Positions 44,797-53,190 are shown, numbered from the stretch's first letter. The stretch: 64,000 nt of DNA from Tenericutes bacterium MZ-XQ (GCA_002838205.1 CP017950.1:434001-498000); one strand, 5' to 3'. Notes: generated by a model from the letters alone, not told the origin. Made by a program: numbers and translations.

Positions 44797-46692
44797 ATCT
44801 TCCACATGGTCAAATAAACTCTTAATTACTTTTTCTTTTATCTTTTCAAATCTTCTATCTAAGAATTCTATGTATGAAATCTTAAAAACATCATTAGATG
44901 ACTGATGTTCAATCCAATCAAAATCACTTTTAGTTGTAAATGTGTATTTATTTTCAATTTCAGTTATATTTAATTTTCCTAAGTAATTAATGTCATCATA
45001 AATCAGTTTGTCTTGTTTAGCGCGATTATTGTATTCTGGCAAAAGACAAAGATTTCCTATAGAACTTATTGGCAGACCTAAACCAGGTCTGTCTTTTAAT
45101 AGTGTCTTCATAAGCTTCTTAGTACAAAGATGCTCGATATCATATTTCGAACTATCAAGATGTTGTTGAGCAGTAAACTCTTGGGCATAAATGATATTTA
45201 ATATCACTTTATCAGCATCAGATGGCGCAGCAACTTTATCTCTTTCATTTCTGTTGTCTTTTGTTTTTTCATACCATAACTCAAACTCTTTTGTAAATGA
45301 AGCTATATTGTAATTTTTTATATAGTGGTCGTGTTGAGATAGCAATATATCATTTAATCGTTTATCTCCAGTACCTTTCCAAACCTCATTAAGTATATCG
45401 CTAACATAATAAGCTATTAGATTAGATTTTATTAATTTTCTATCTTCTTTCCAAGATATTTTTTTATGATTTATCAAATAAGTCGGATTTATCAATATGT
45501 TGTTATCGTCTAATTCGTATTCAACATATCTTATCTTATATGCTTGAGCAATAATTGAAACTATTTGTAACTCAGCGTGAGGAGGTGAAAAATTTTTCGT
45601 TCTTTTGTTTCCTTTAAAAGCGTAAAGCGGATTTAAAATAGGCTGTATGAACTCAATTGAATTAAGAATTTGATTTAAAAACTGATTGATATCATTATCT
45701 AAACCAACTTTTTTAATATTCTCATTCAAGTATGGCATTTCACTAGCTTTTCTCATCAAGCAAGCATTTATCAGATTAAATCCTAAACTGCTAATATCGT
45801 TAGGTTTAGTATCATTTCCAAAAATGTCTGAGTATCTGATATATAAATATTTACCAAAAGCATATCCCAGTTCAAAAACATTAAGTTTTGCATCCCGTTT
45901 AAATACTGTTGAATCATAATTATCTACTTTCAGTTTACCCTTGCCACCTAATTTGTCATATCTATCTGCAACAATTGATACCAACTCTTGCAATCTAGTA
46001 TCAGAAATTTTAATTTTATAGTTTGTCCAAGAAGCTGCATAAATCTGATATCTATTAAGTTTAGTGCCTTCTCTATTAATACGTTCAAATATAGTAGGGA
46101 GATTTGATGAATCACCTTTATAAACTAATGCTGGAATTTTTGTATCTGATAATGATTTACATAATTTTTGAAATTTCTTCATCATAGGTTGCAGTAATTC
46201 AGCAACTTTTTTTTCTTTTCCAATGAGAAATCCAAAATTCTTAGCGAGTTCATCAGCTAAATCTCTAAACTGCATACCTTGCATTGATTCCATATTTTCG
46301 TGGTTCTTTTTAATCCATTTTGTAATCTCATCATACATCTTTGATTTAATTATTTCGATAGAATTATTTATACCACCAATTTTTATTATTTCTTTTACAG
46401 CTGATTCGTCTATGTCATCATTATTAAAGTAATCTGCAGGTTTAGTAATAAAATCGTAAACTGTTATACTACGTTGAAGACCATCAATTAACTGAGTGTG
46501 GTTCTTTTCATCCTCATAAATTAATATACTTCCGAAAGGAAATCCCTTTTTAATAGAATCAATAAGTAGTCTACTTTGTTCTGGTTTCCAGACAACTCCT
46601 CTTTGAAAAGAAGGTATTGTAACTTTACCTTGTTTTACGTCATTAATCAAATCAACAGCATCGATCTCTGTTTGCTCCCAAAAATCTTTCAC
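44788..46692 (-). CDS. DUF262-family protein with C-terminal HNH-like domain (GmrSD-type)
   Basis: Large 634-residue protein. The N-terminus has the DUF262/ParB-like motifs IPSFQRGVVW, FPFGSILIYED and QLIDGLQRS. The C-terminal region has an HNH-type block: DIEHLCTKKLMKTL and SSIGNLCLLPEYNNRAKQDK. This fusion is the single-chain form of GmrSD-like (type IV restriction) and related defence proteins, thought to be nucleotide-triggered nucleases. The start is a GTG with GGGGTGA upstream. It is divergent from the NdpA/RelA-like pair (186-bp gap) and next to recombinases, as expected for island-borne defence cargo. Confidence 0.82.
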   Translation of the reverse strand: MKDFWEQTEIDAVDLINDVKQGKVTIPSFQRGVVWKPEQSRLLIDSIKKGFPFGSILIYEDEKNHTQLIDGLQRSITVYDFITKPADYFNNDDIDESAVKEIIKIGGINNSIEIIKSKMYDEITKWIKKNHENMESMQGMQFRDLADELAKNFGFLIGKEKKVAELLQPMMKKFQKLCKSLSDTKIPALVYKGDSSNLPTIFERINREGTKLNRYQIYAASWTNYKIKISDTRLQELVSIVADRYDKLGGKGKLKVDNYDSTVFKRDAKLNVFELGYAFGKYLYIRYSDIFGNDTKPNDISSLGFNLINACLMRKASEMPYLNENIKKVGLDNDINQFLNQILNSIEFIQPILNPLYAFKGNKRTKNFSPPHAELQIVSIIAQAYKIRYVEYELDDNNILINPTYLINHKKISWKEDRKLIKSNLIAYYVSDILNEVWKGTGDKRLNDILLSQHDHYIKNYNIASFTKEFELWYEKTKDNRNERDKVAAPSDADKVILNIIYAQEFTAQQHLDSSKYDIEHLCTKKLMKTLLKDRPGLGLPISSIGNLCLLPEYNNRAKQDKLIYDDINYLGKLNITEIENKYTFTTKSDFDWIEHQSSNDVFKISYIEFLDRRFEKIKEKVIKSLFDHVEDLD

Positions 46693-46878
46693 ATGATCAC
46701 CCCGAATTTCTTTAGTTTAATTAGATCATGATTTTTATAATTTGTCAAATTGCCAAGAATGGAATTACTTTTATTGATGAAAATATTCCTAAGTTTTCAC
46801 TATATTTCTTTGATAATTTGTTTTTTGAGTCATTTAGTATTATAATTATTTATAAATTAACCATTTTGGGAGGGTAAT

Positions 46879-47904
46879 ATGATTTTAGATAATCTAGTAA
46901 TAACTAGAATGATTATTCATGAAGTTTTCCAGATACCTGACAATGGAGTGAAAAAGTCTCCTGTACTTTCTAATCAACTTGTACCTTTAAACGAAAAAAT
47001 TCAAAAAGAACTATCTACAAGAATTGTCGATGTTATAAGAAAAGCTATAGAGATTAAAAAAGATGATGAAATTGAAGGTTCTTATAACCATATATTGGAA
47101 ATAAAAGATTTAGATGATAATCAATTTATAGAAAAATCTAAAATCATCGTGTCATTATTAGCTGATGCTCAAAATACAAGAATAATTAAGGACAGTGCTA
47201 TATTTGTAATGTCTGGTGAAGTTGGTTTCGAAAATCAAAAATTTTCTTGTCTAATCAAAGCTGAGTTTGACAATAGTTTTCAACCAGTTACAGAAAATGA
47301 TTCGAATGAGATCATTGGTTTAGAAGCTGTGGTTTCTTTCTTGGGGAAGGAGCAAAAATTATACAAACTTGTAGTTTTCACCCCTTCAAATAATGCATAT
47401 AAATCTTATCTCTTTGATTCAAATTTATCATTCAGAAACACTGCAAGTGCTGCCAAGTATTTCTATAAAGACTTTTTAGGAAGCGAGTTTTCAAATCAAG
47501 GTGGAGTCGCAATTCAAAATTTCAATAACCTAACACAAATATTCATTGATAGTATGTTTGACGACTATATCGATAAAATTAGGTATTTAAGTATATTGTT
47601 AGGATATATAAGAGGGACTAATAATACTTTAAGCATACATGATTTTTCTATTCAAGCATTTGACAATCCAGAGACTAGCCAAGAATATATCAACTTCATG
47701 CTAGAAAATGACTTTTTCGAGGAATCTGTCCCAAAAGACTCTGAGATAGCATCTAAAATACAAATTAAACCAAAACTTAAATTTAATAGTGGTATTTCAA
47801 TTTCAGGAAACATAAATGACATTAGTAGTAATTTAATTAGCATTAGCAAAGACGATTGTATTACTACTCTTAAAATAAGAGGAGATATCGAGGTATTGAA
47901 ATGA
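46879..47904 (+). CDS. YejK/NdpA-like nucleoid-associated protein
   Basis: Protein of 341 residues resembling the 37-kDa nucleoid-associated family (PF04245 type). The N-terminus ITRMIIHEV fits the family's opening. The middle AAKYFYKDFLGSEFSNQGG and the C-terminal FMLENDFFEESVPKDSEIAS, then a late hydrophobic-charged repeat and LKIRGDIEVLK, follow the order seen in E. coli YejK (the FLG, EESFPxDRSxL and LTIKG segments). A GGAGGG ribosome site lies before ATG. Its last four bases (ATGA) overlap the start of the RelA/SpoT-like gene, so the two are translationally coupled. Alignment is by eye; binding to DNA is inferred from the family. Confidence 0.65.
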   Translation: MILDNLVITRMIIHEVFQIPDNGVKKSPVLSNQLVPLNEKIQKELSTRIVDVIRKAIEIKKDDEIEGSYNHILEIKDLDDNQFIEKSKIIVSLLADAQNTRIIKDSAIFVMSGEVGFENQKFSCLIKAEFDNSFQPVTENDSNEIIGLEAVVSFLGKEQKLYKLVVFTPSNNAYKSYLFDSNLSFRNTASAAKYFYKDFLGSEFSNQGGVAIQNFNNLTQIFIDSMFDDYIDKIRYLSILLGYIRGTNNTLSIHDFSIQAFDNPETSQEYINFMLENDFFEESVPKDSEIASKIQIKPKLKFNSGISISGNINDISSNLISISKDDCITTLKIRGDIEVLK

Positions 47905-48887
47905 TAGAATTAGAACTGAGAGAAAAATATAATTCCCGTCAAAAATTACTTGAACTATGGGGCAACCATATTAAAGATTACGTTATTAGAAAACTAAAAG
48001 ATTTTGGTTTAGGAACTGATACTTTTTTAAAGGTTACTCCAATTGTAAGAGTTAAAAGTATTGAAAGTTTTATAGATAAAGCATTATATAGACCAGGAAA
48101 AAATTACAAAAAACCTTTAGATGATATAACTGATCAAGTTGGAACTAGATTTGTGGTTTTACTCGAAAGTGACATAGATATAGTTTTTAATATTCTAGAT
48201 AAGTCAGATCATTTTAGGGTTGAAGTCGATAGAGATTATGTAATGGATCAAATAAATTATCCCTCATTATTTGATTATGCTTCTAAACATGTACTAATTA
48301 GACCTTTGACAGCCTATAAAATAGATTCTTTTACAATTACACCAGATATTACATGCGAAGTCCAAATTCGAACGCTATTACAACATGCTTATGCTGAACT
48401 AACCCACGACTTACTTTATAAACCAAGATATTGTAGACCTGAAAGTAATCTTTATAGAGATGTTAACCGATGTATGGCTTTATTAGAAGCTACTGATAGA
48501 ACCTTTTTAGACACAAACAACAAGATTCAAGAAAATAATAAAATGTTCAAAAACATACTAGAAAAAACACGCAATATAGCAAATGAGTTAAATTTAAACT
48601 ACGTTGAAAATGATAAACTTAATATCTCAATTCTTTCAACAATTAAAACAATAGCAATGAATAAGTATGAAACCTATTTTAAAATGTATGAATCTGATAG
48701 TACATTAAAAAAAATGATTAGCTCTTTTTACAGTAAGAACAAAGACAACTATTTCTTGAACCAACCCATTATTATTTTCATTTTACTTAGCATTCAAACA
48801 AATGAAAACACATATAAAAAAATTTGGGATTATGATCCGGATTATTTGAATCAAATTTTGACTTATAGAGGTCTAACAACATTTTAA
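47901..48887 (+). CDS. RelA/SpoT-fold nucleotidyltransferase
   Basis: Protein of 328 residues with a (p)ppGpp-synthetase-like domain in ~45-180: IVRVKSIESFIDK (R50, K52), DDITDQVGTRFVV (D74/D75, R83), the YASKH segment (S128, H130) in the place of the GYxSxH motif, and CEVQIRTLLQHAYAELTHDL followed by LYK (E153, Q155, R157, H169). Catalytic-type residues are therefore present. The C-terminal 140 residues are helical and unknown; there is no hydrolase or TGS/ACT domain. Known relatives include alarmone synthetases and toxic enzymes that pyrophosphorylate ATP or tRNA. The coupled NdpA-like gene is an unusual partner. Confidence 0.82.
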   Translation: MIELELREKYNSRQKLLELWGNHIKDYVIRKLKDFGLGTDTFLKVTPIVRVKSIESFIDKALYRPGKNYKKPLDDITDQVGTRFVVLLESDIDIVFNILDKSDHFRVEVDRDYVMDQINYPSLFDYASKHVLIRPLTAYKIDSFTITPDITCEVQIRTLLQHAYAELTHDLLYKPRYCRPESNLYRDVNRCMALLEATDRTFLDTNNKIQENNKMFKNILEKTRNIANELNLNYVENDKLNISILSTIKTIAMNKYETYFKMYESDSTLKKMISSFYSKNKDNYFLNQPIIIFILLSIQTNENTYKKIWDYDPDYLNQILTYRGLTTF

Positions 48888-48893
48888 GAATAT

Positions 48894-48927
48894 AGGATAG
48901 TTTAAAAATTTGGCTATCCTTTTTTTA
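48894..48927 (+). terminator. Terminator of the NdpA-like/RelA-like operon
   Basis: AGGATAG and CTATCCT pair across a 13-nt loop and are followed by a T-run on the plus strand, 7 bp after the stop of the RelA/SpoT-like gene. The right arm overlaps the stop of the convergent gene. Confidence 0.75.
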
Positions 48928-49312
48928 TCACCCATGCTGTATAAACCGAACGATAACTACAATCCCATGTGTCAAATATGACTCCATCAATACACGCTGC
49001 TATATGCCCAGCCATTTTAAGAATATATGTTCCTTTAGGATGTAGTTTTGTAAAATTACTACCTTTAATTCTTGGTTCACCTTTAACTGGTTTAAATATC
49101 AGTCTAGGATAACCTTTTAAGTATTCATATAAGAATTGTGTATCTTTATAACTTGAGAAGCCTAGTTCTTTTTTCATTCGGTTAAGTTCTCTTTTAACTT
49201 CTAGGTAATCAGAGTTAGTTGCTGTTGTAATTGCTCTTACCACACAATCAGTTGTCTTGATACCTTTAGGATGTGCATTAAATTCTTTAAACATTGTCCT
49301 GCCACCCTTCAT
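48914..49312 (-). CDS. Papain-like cysteine peptidase-fold protein, phage/plasmid type
   Basis: Protein of 123-132 residues (start at 49312 or M7 at 49294). A possible Cys-His-Asp triad is seen in TTDCVVRAITTATNSDYLEV (Cys), MAGHIAACIDG (His) and IFDTWDCSYRSVYTAWVI (Asp). This pattern occurs in small papain-like proteins of phages and plasmids. Its substrate is unknown. It overlaps the upstream gene by 26 bp and is therefore co-expressed with it. Confidence 0.6.
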   Translation of the reverse strand: MKGGRTMFKEFNAHPKGIKTTDCVVRAITTATNSDYLEVKRELNRMKKELGFSSYKDTQFLYEYLKGYPRLIFKPVKGEPRIKGSNFTKLHPKGTYILKMAGHIAACIDGVIFDTWDCSYRSVYTAWVIKKG

Positions 49313-49721
49313 TAAACCAATTAACTAACTCCTTGATTGAATCCGTATTGTAAAGTGGTGTATCAAAATTGTTTTTCTTACCATAAATTGTATATCGCTT
49401 TTCTTCTCTAAAACAGTTGATTTGAATGGTAAATAGTGTATCACCAGATTCTATATCAGCAATTCTAAAGTCATCATATAAAGATCCGGCAAGTGGACAG
49501 TTATTTTTGAACCATACATACATTGTTTCAAGATTAACTTTTCCACCGTCTTTAAATTGTTTAACAATGTTGCCCATGCGCTTTGTTTTGTTTACAAGAC
49601 TTTCATCTTTACAAAACCAATCATACCAACCAGCTTTAATTTGTGTTTGTAAATCTTTTGAGTCGAATTCACCTTTGTTAAATGATTCGATCCATGTTCT
49701 TAAACTTTGTTCTTTACTCAT
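49287..49721 (-). CDS. Hypothetical protein, accessory-region type
   Basis: Protein of 144 residues with AAGGAG upstream of its ATG. No known motif is evident; it is rich in Trp and charged residues (WYDWFCKDE, MYVWFKNNCPLAGSLYDDF) and looks soluble. Its 26-bp overlap with the papain-like gene marks them as a pair. Function unknown. Confidence 0.6.
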   Translation of the reverse strand: MSKEQSLRTWIESFNKGEFDSKDLQTQIKAGWYDWFCKDESLVNKTKRMGNIVKQFKDGGKVNLETMYVWFKNNCPLAGSLYDDFRIADIESGDTLFTIQINCFREEKRYTIYGKKNNFDTPLYNTDSIKELVNWFNEGWQDNV

Positions 49722-50191
49722 AAGTCTATAATCTCCTTATAATTTTTTGGTTACTATATATATCACTCTAAAGGATAATAATAGCAACCCAAGAAACTCA
49801 CTAAAGTGTACTATTCATATGATTAATTACAAAAAGTAAAGAAAAGACTGCTCTAAGCAATGGGACAAGGTCAAAACATCGTATTCATTATCATTTATCG
49901 TATATTCCAACAAATAATGACAGCTAACCGTAATTAAGAGATTATAACCGTTTTTATATACACAAGTTCTCACTCATTCCTTTCAAACCACATAAGACTC
50001 AAAATCTTGAATGAGTATATGATATATAAGTAAATTTTTCACTTTAATTTTTTCAACTATGGCTCTATTTAGCTCATAAGTATATATCATGTTTAAAAAT
50101 ATGCATGGAATTGAAACCTATGGATTAAAAACATTAAAAAAGACAAGTTTTTCACTCATCTTAATAGTTTTTACAAATATTGATGTAATAG
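49722..50191. other. Non-coding spacer of accessory region
   Basis: About 470 AT-rich bases with no gene I can support. A convergent-looking set of short frames is not coding. It precedes the possible structured RNA described next. Confidence 0.35.
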
Positions 50192-50299
50192 ATGTCAAGC
50201 GCTGCATAAGGATGACATAGTAATCGACAGTTCACTGTCCAAGGTCAAGGTGCCGACGCATAATTCACCGCAAAAGTCAAGTAAATAATGACTTTTTTT
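50192..50299 (+). ncRNA. Possible small structured RNA with terminator
   Basis: Four successive hairpins lie in ~108 bp that is more GC-rich than its surroundings: ATGTCA/TGACAT (50192-50218), GACAGT/ACTGTC (50226-50239), GGTG/CACC (about 50250-50271) and AAAAGTCA/TGACTTTT with a T-run (50272-50299). The last is a good plus-strand terminator although no plus-strand gene ends there. No known RNA family was recognised. It could be an sRNA or a cis-acting leader of the following AbiEi-like gene. Confidence 0.35.
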
Positions 50300-50527
50300 C
50301 TCTTTATTAAGACGTTTAGTCACTACGATTTTCATAACAAAATACATTGGTTTCATAACAACAACATAACAAAGCACAGTTCTCTAAATCACATTGTTCA
50401 TGCATGTTTTTGTAAATCACTGGTTTTCAACGTGTCAAGACGATATATCATTTTACGTTTTCAGTATAAAGGGTATTTTATAAAATCTATTATTTTGGTA
50501 TCATATTATGACAAGGACGTGATCAAC

Positions 50528-51208
50528 GTGAATATAACAAGTGAAGTGAAAGAAATAATCCTGCAGCTGCCAAAGAATCAGCTATTCAATTCAAGAGAAA
50601 TTTACGAAAGATATTTTATAGATTTTTGTATGGAATCGACTTATTCTAAAATTATAAACCGCATGCAGAAAGATGAACTAATTATTATGTTTCAAAAAGG
50701 TATCTTTTATCTCCCTAGATATCGAAATGGAAAACGCGTTAATATTAGACAATATCAAATCAAATCATTTATCTTCTCTAACAATAACGATGGCACTCTA
50801 GTAGGTGATGGATTATATTATCGGTTAAAGTTATCTAAGGTTATTGCTAAAGAGTATCTATATTATACAAATCGAATAGACGAGCTATCAAAGAAAATCG
50901 GTAACGCAAGATTCTTATTCTTGCCTTTTGATTTTGATCCTACTACAACTTCTATTATTCAGCTCATGGATGTTCTATGTGGATTTCATAAAATAGCAAA
51001 CATTGATCTAGACCAGTTTCATCAATTTTTAGATTCATCTGTTAAACTTTATGAAGACATAGCATTTTATGAGATCCATAAAATTATGAAGTATCCAAAA
51101 CATGTAATTGCATTCTTAAAAACCGTACTCGATCATTTTGGTATTGATAATGTTCTTGAGAGGTATTTATCTACAAGAAGTATCTATAAGATTCCTGATT
51201 GGAAATAA
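50528..51208 (+). CDS. AbiEi-like (type IV antitoxin family) DNA-binding protein
   Basis: Protein of about 226 residues from a GTG at 50528 with AAGGA ten bases upstream; the frame is open further upstream but those codons look non-coding. The N-terminal winged-helix region (LFNSREIYERYFIDFCMEST, KIINRMQKDELIIMFQKGIF) is followed by the AbiEi/DUF6088-like block (GTLVGDGLYYRLKLSKVIAK, YYTNRIDELSKKIGNARFLF). The C-terminal half, ~110 residues, is helical. These proteins repress their own toxin operon, but no AbiEii-type nucleotidyltransferase follows, so it is an orphan here. Confidence 0.65.
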   Translation: MNITSEVKEIILQLPKNQLFNSREIYERYFIDFCMESTYSKIINRMQKDELIIMFQKGIFYLPRYRNGKRVNIRQYQIKSFIFSNNNDGTLVGDGLYYRLKLSKVIAKEYLYYTNRIDELSKKIGNARFLFLPFDFDPTTTSIIQLMDVLCGFHKIANIDLDQFHQFLDSSVKLYEDIAFYEIHKIMKYPKHVIAFLKTVLDHFGIDNVLERYLSTRSIYKIPDWK

Positions 51209-51413
51209 GCGATTTTAAAAAATTGAGTCCATATAATTACTATCATCATTACACTAAAAAAATCGGAAACTTAAAAAGTGACCGATTTTTATTACGCTTG
51301 TATATATTTTGATTCTTCTTATATTTTTTTATATTAGTTTTCGTTACATATGAGTTAATTTATATAAGACCAGTTCAATTACAACCGTGTACTTTTTGAG
51401 ATGCTTTTCCTAA

Positions 51414-51443
51414 TGTGATGATAATATTTATCACAAATGTGTA
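51414..51443 (+). repeat. 30-bp direct repeat, copy 1, with internal TGTGAT/ATCACA palindrome
   Basis: The copy begins TGTGATGATAATATTT and continues ATCACAAATGTGTA. The TGTGAT and ATCACA arms form a 22-bp imperfect operator-like palindrome. Copy 2 lies 96 bp downstream with only two base changes. Confidence 0.7.
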
Positions 51444-51509
51444 TATAGATTAAAAACTAACATACCTATTTTAATTACATATGTATACTCTTGTTGTTAT
51501 TTTTTCTAT

Positions 51510-51539
51510 TGTGATGAGAATATTTGTCACAAATGTGTA
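51510..51539 (+). repeat. 30-bp direct repeat, copy 2
   Basis: Agrees with copy 1 at 28 of 30 positions (changes at positions 9 and 17); the second change turns the right arm into GTCACA. Two copies only, so not a CRISPR array. Candidate binding sites of an element-encoded regulator or recombinase. Confidence 0.7.
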
Positions 51540-51656
51540 GGTTCCTATTAATTTAAAATGTCATCAAATTATAGACCCAACACCTGAAAAAAAATAATTT
51601 AGGCATAATTAGTCGTTTTCATAATAATGTATATAGAAAGGGTATATAACATACAG

Positions 51657-51685
51657 TTCTCACAATGACAGTCCTTACTAAAGGG
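51657..51685 (+). repeat. Copy B of imperfect inverted repeat bracketing ~33 kb
   Basis: TTCTCACAATGAC then AGTCCTTACTAAAGGG matches the reverse complement of 18296-18328 at 26 of 29 positions once a four-base gap is allowed. The two copies enclose the polysaccharide cluster, IS, recombinases and accessory genes. Confidence 0.45.
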
Positions 51686-52020
51686 TCAAAGGCCCTAATC
51701 ATTAATTTTAAAAACTTAGTAAAAATTCTTGAAAAAACCATTATAAATCATTGTAAACCATTAAGAAATAGAGTGAATCTTTGACATCTTAACAAAGCCA
51801 TTTCATAGCCACATACATGCCTTTCATCAGGATAGACAGTTGTAAAAGATGGGGTAGTGTGAGTATTATACTAATGCCTATACCCTTATACTTTAAGCTC
51901 ATTATATCTAATACATAAAAAACTTAAGTTGATTACGGATATATTTTTTTATCCTTATTAAAAAAACAAATTTTTATAAAATTCGTTTTATCTAATTATA
52001 TTTAATTTTGTAGTACATTT

Positions 52021-53127
52021 CTAATTTTTTTGTAGTTCCAATGCAATATATAAGCTAATCAAATCTTTTAATTGTCTTGGATTATATCCAGTCATCGTGA
52101 AAATTTTATTTAATCGATACTGGACAGTATTTTTATGAATATATAAAGCTTCACTGACTGCATTAATTGATCCGTTATGAGCAATATAGTTTTGAATAAT
52201 TTCACTAATTTCTGATATTTCTTCTTCACTTAGATGTTCGAGCACTCTCTTTGAAAATTCTTTATTTGATTGTGATGCAAGTGATTGAAACAAGAATTCT
52301 AAGCTTGATCCATCAAATTGTTTGATCAGTCCACTATCTTTATGTGAATCAATCTCAACAACCATATCTGCTTGTTTGTAAGCTTGATAAAAACCATTAA
52401 GTCCATTTATTTTTTCTGAAATCCCAACCGTCATTTTCACTCTGTATTTTTGCTCAACATAGTTCTTAATCTCCAAGAACTTATTTTTTAATGATTCGTA
52501 ATCTTGAATTTCAGAAAGCAACATAAATTTAGATTCACTTCTGCCTAAGATTGCATCAATATGAATTCTTTTTTCAATTGAATTATAAATCATATTACTT
52601 AATTCAATATTTTGCATATCGAAGTTGCTAAGCTCAGCAATTAAAAAATATGCATATTTGCTGGCATCAAGTCCTAATTCGTCCATTTTGATCTTAAATA
52701 TTTCTGGATTAAATTTACCTTTTGTCACTAATTCCATAATGACTCTATTATTTTCTCTTTTAAATTGTTTTTGCACATTTAAAAAATTTTCTTTTATTAA
52801 AATCTCACTCATTTTCACAATAACATTAGAAAACTGAATAATCGCTCCTGCTTCTCCAGTAATCCCAACGATTGCAATCAAGTTTTGATCATAAAAAACC
52901 GGAAGATTAATGCCTTTTTTTGCACCTAAATAATCATAATCACTACTGATAATCAAGGGTTGTTTAGTTTGTGCCACTTTAACTGCACCTTCGTGAAAAT
53001 CTCCAACTCTAGATTCATCAGAGCTAGAAATAATTGTTCCACTTGGACTTATAAAATTGATATCTTCATTAATAACACTTTTTAAGTTTTTTATGATTTC
53101 ATCTGCTTGACGTTTACTTATTTCCAT
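52021..53127 (-). CDS. cdaR: CdaR-type sugar-diacid/glycerate-sensing regulator
   Basis: Transcriptional regulator of 368 residues. The N-terminal ~130 residues form the diacid-recognition domain (RQADEIIKNLKSVINEDINF, GINLPVFYDQNLIAIVGITG). A GGDEF-like middle region follows, and the C-terminal PucR helix-turn-helix (SINAVSEALYIHKNTVQYRL) ends the protein. In E. coli CdaR responds to glycerate and galactarate/glucarate. Here it follows the ABC operon that ends in glycerate metabolism genes, so glycerate sensing is a natural inference. It has ATG at 53127. Confidence 0.88.
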   Translation of the reverse strand: MEISKRQADEIIKNLKSVINEDINFISPSGTIISSSDESRVGDFHEGAVKVAQTKQPLIISSDYDYLGAKKGINLPVFYDQNLIAIVGITGEAGAIIQFSNVIVKMSEILIKENFLNVQKQFKRENNRVIMELVTKGKFNPEIFKIKMDELGLDASKYAYFLIAELSNFDMQNIELSNMIYNSIEKRIHIDAILGRSESKFMLLSEIQDYESLKNKFLEIKNYVEQKYRVKMTVGISEKINGLNGFYQAYKQADMVVEIDSHKDSGLIKQFDGSSLEFLFQSLASQSNKEFSKRVLEHLSEEEISEISEIIQNYIAHNGSINAVSEALYIHKNTVQYRLNKIFTMTGYNPRQLKDLISLYIALELQKN

Positions 53128-53154
53128 AATCGATACACCTCATCATTATTGTAT

Positions 53155-53180
53155 CATAAAAAAAGACCCAGAGGTCTTTT
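53155..53180 (-). terminator. Terminator of the ABC importer operon
   Basis: AAAAGACC and GGTCTTTT pair around a CAGA loop (53161-53180) and are followed on the minus strand by a run of T. It is 10 bp downstream of the ATPase stop. Confidence 0.85.
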
Positions 53181-53190
53181 AATATCTTTA

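Larger units (their letters stand above)
51209..52020. other. Gene-free stretch with repeats at island edge
   Basis: No gene is supported over ~810 bp. It contains two 30-bp direct repeats each holding an inverted repeat (51414-51443, 51510-51539), copy B of the island-bracketing repeat (51657-51685) and AT-rich spacer up to the CdaR stop. Confidence 0.5.

Noticed and set aside
50240-50299. T-box or riboswitch reading of the 50.2-kb hairpins
   Set aside because: The AGGTGCCGACGC stretch lacks the T-box core, and no ligand-binding consensus I know is matched.
50195-50377. 60-codon minus-strand frame over the possible RNA
   Set aside because: No ribosome site; it crosses hairpins of the structured region and has no recognisable sequence.
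50288-50527. N-terminal extension of the AbiEi-like frame from an ATG at 50288
   Set aside because: The first ATG lies inside the terminator hairpin and the extra ~80 codons look unlike protein; AAGGA precedes a GTG at 50528 where the family-like sequence begins.
51414-51539. CRISPR-like repeats
   Set aside because: Only two copies, the spacing is 66 bp and no cas gene is in the window.
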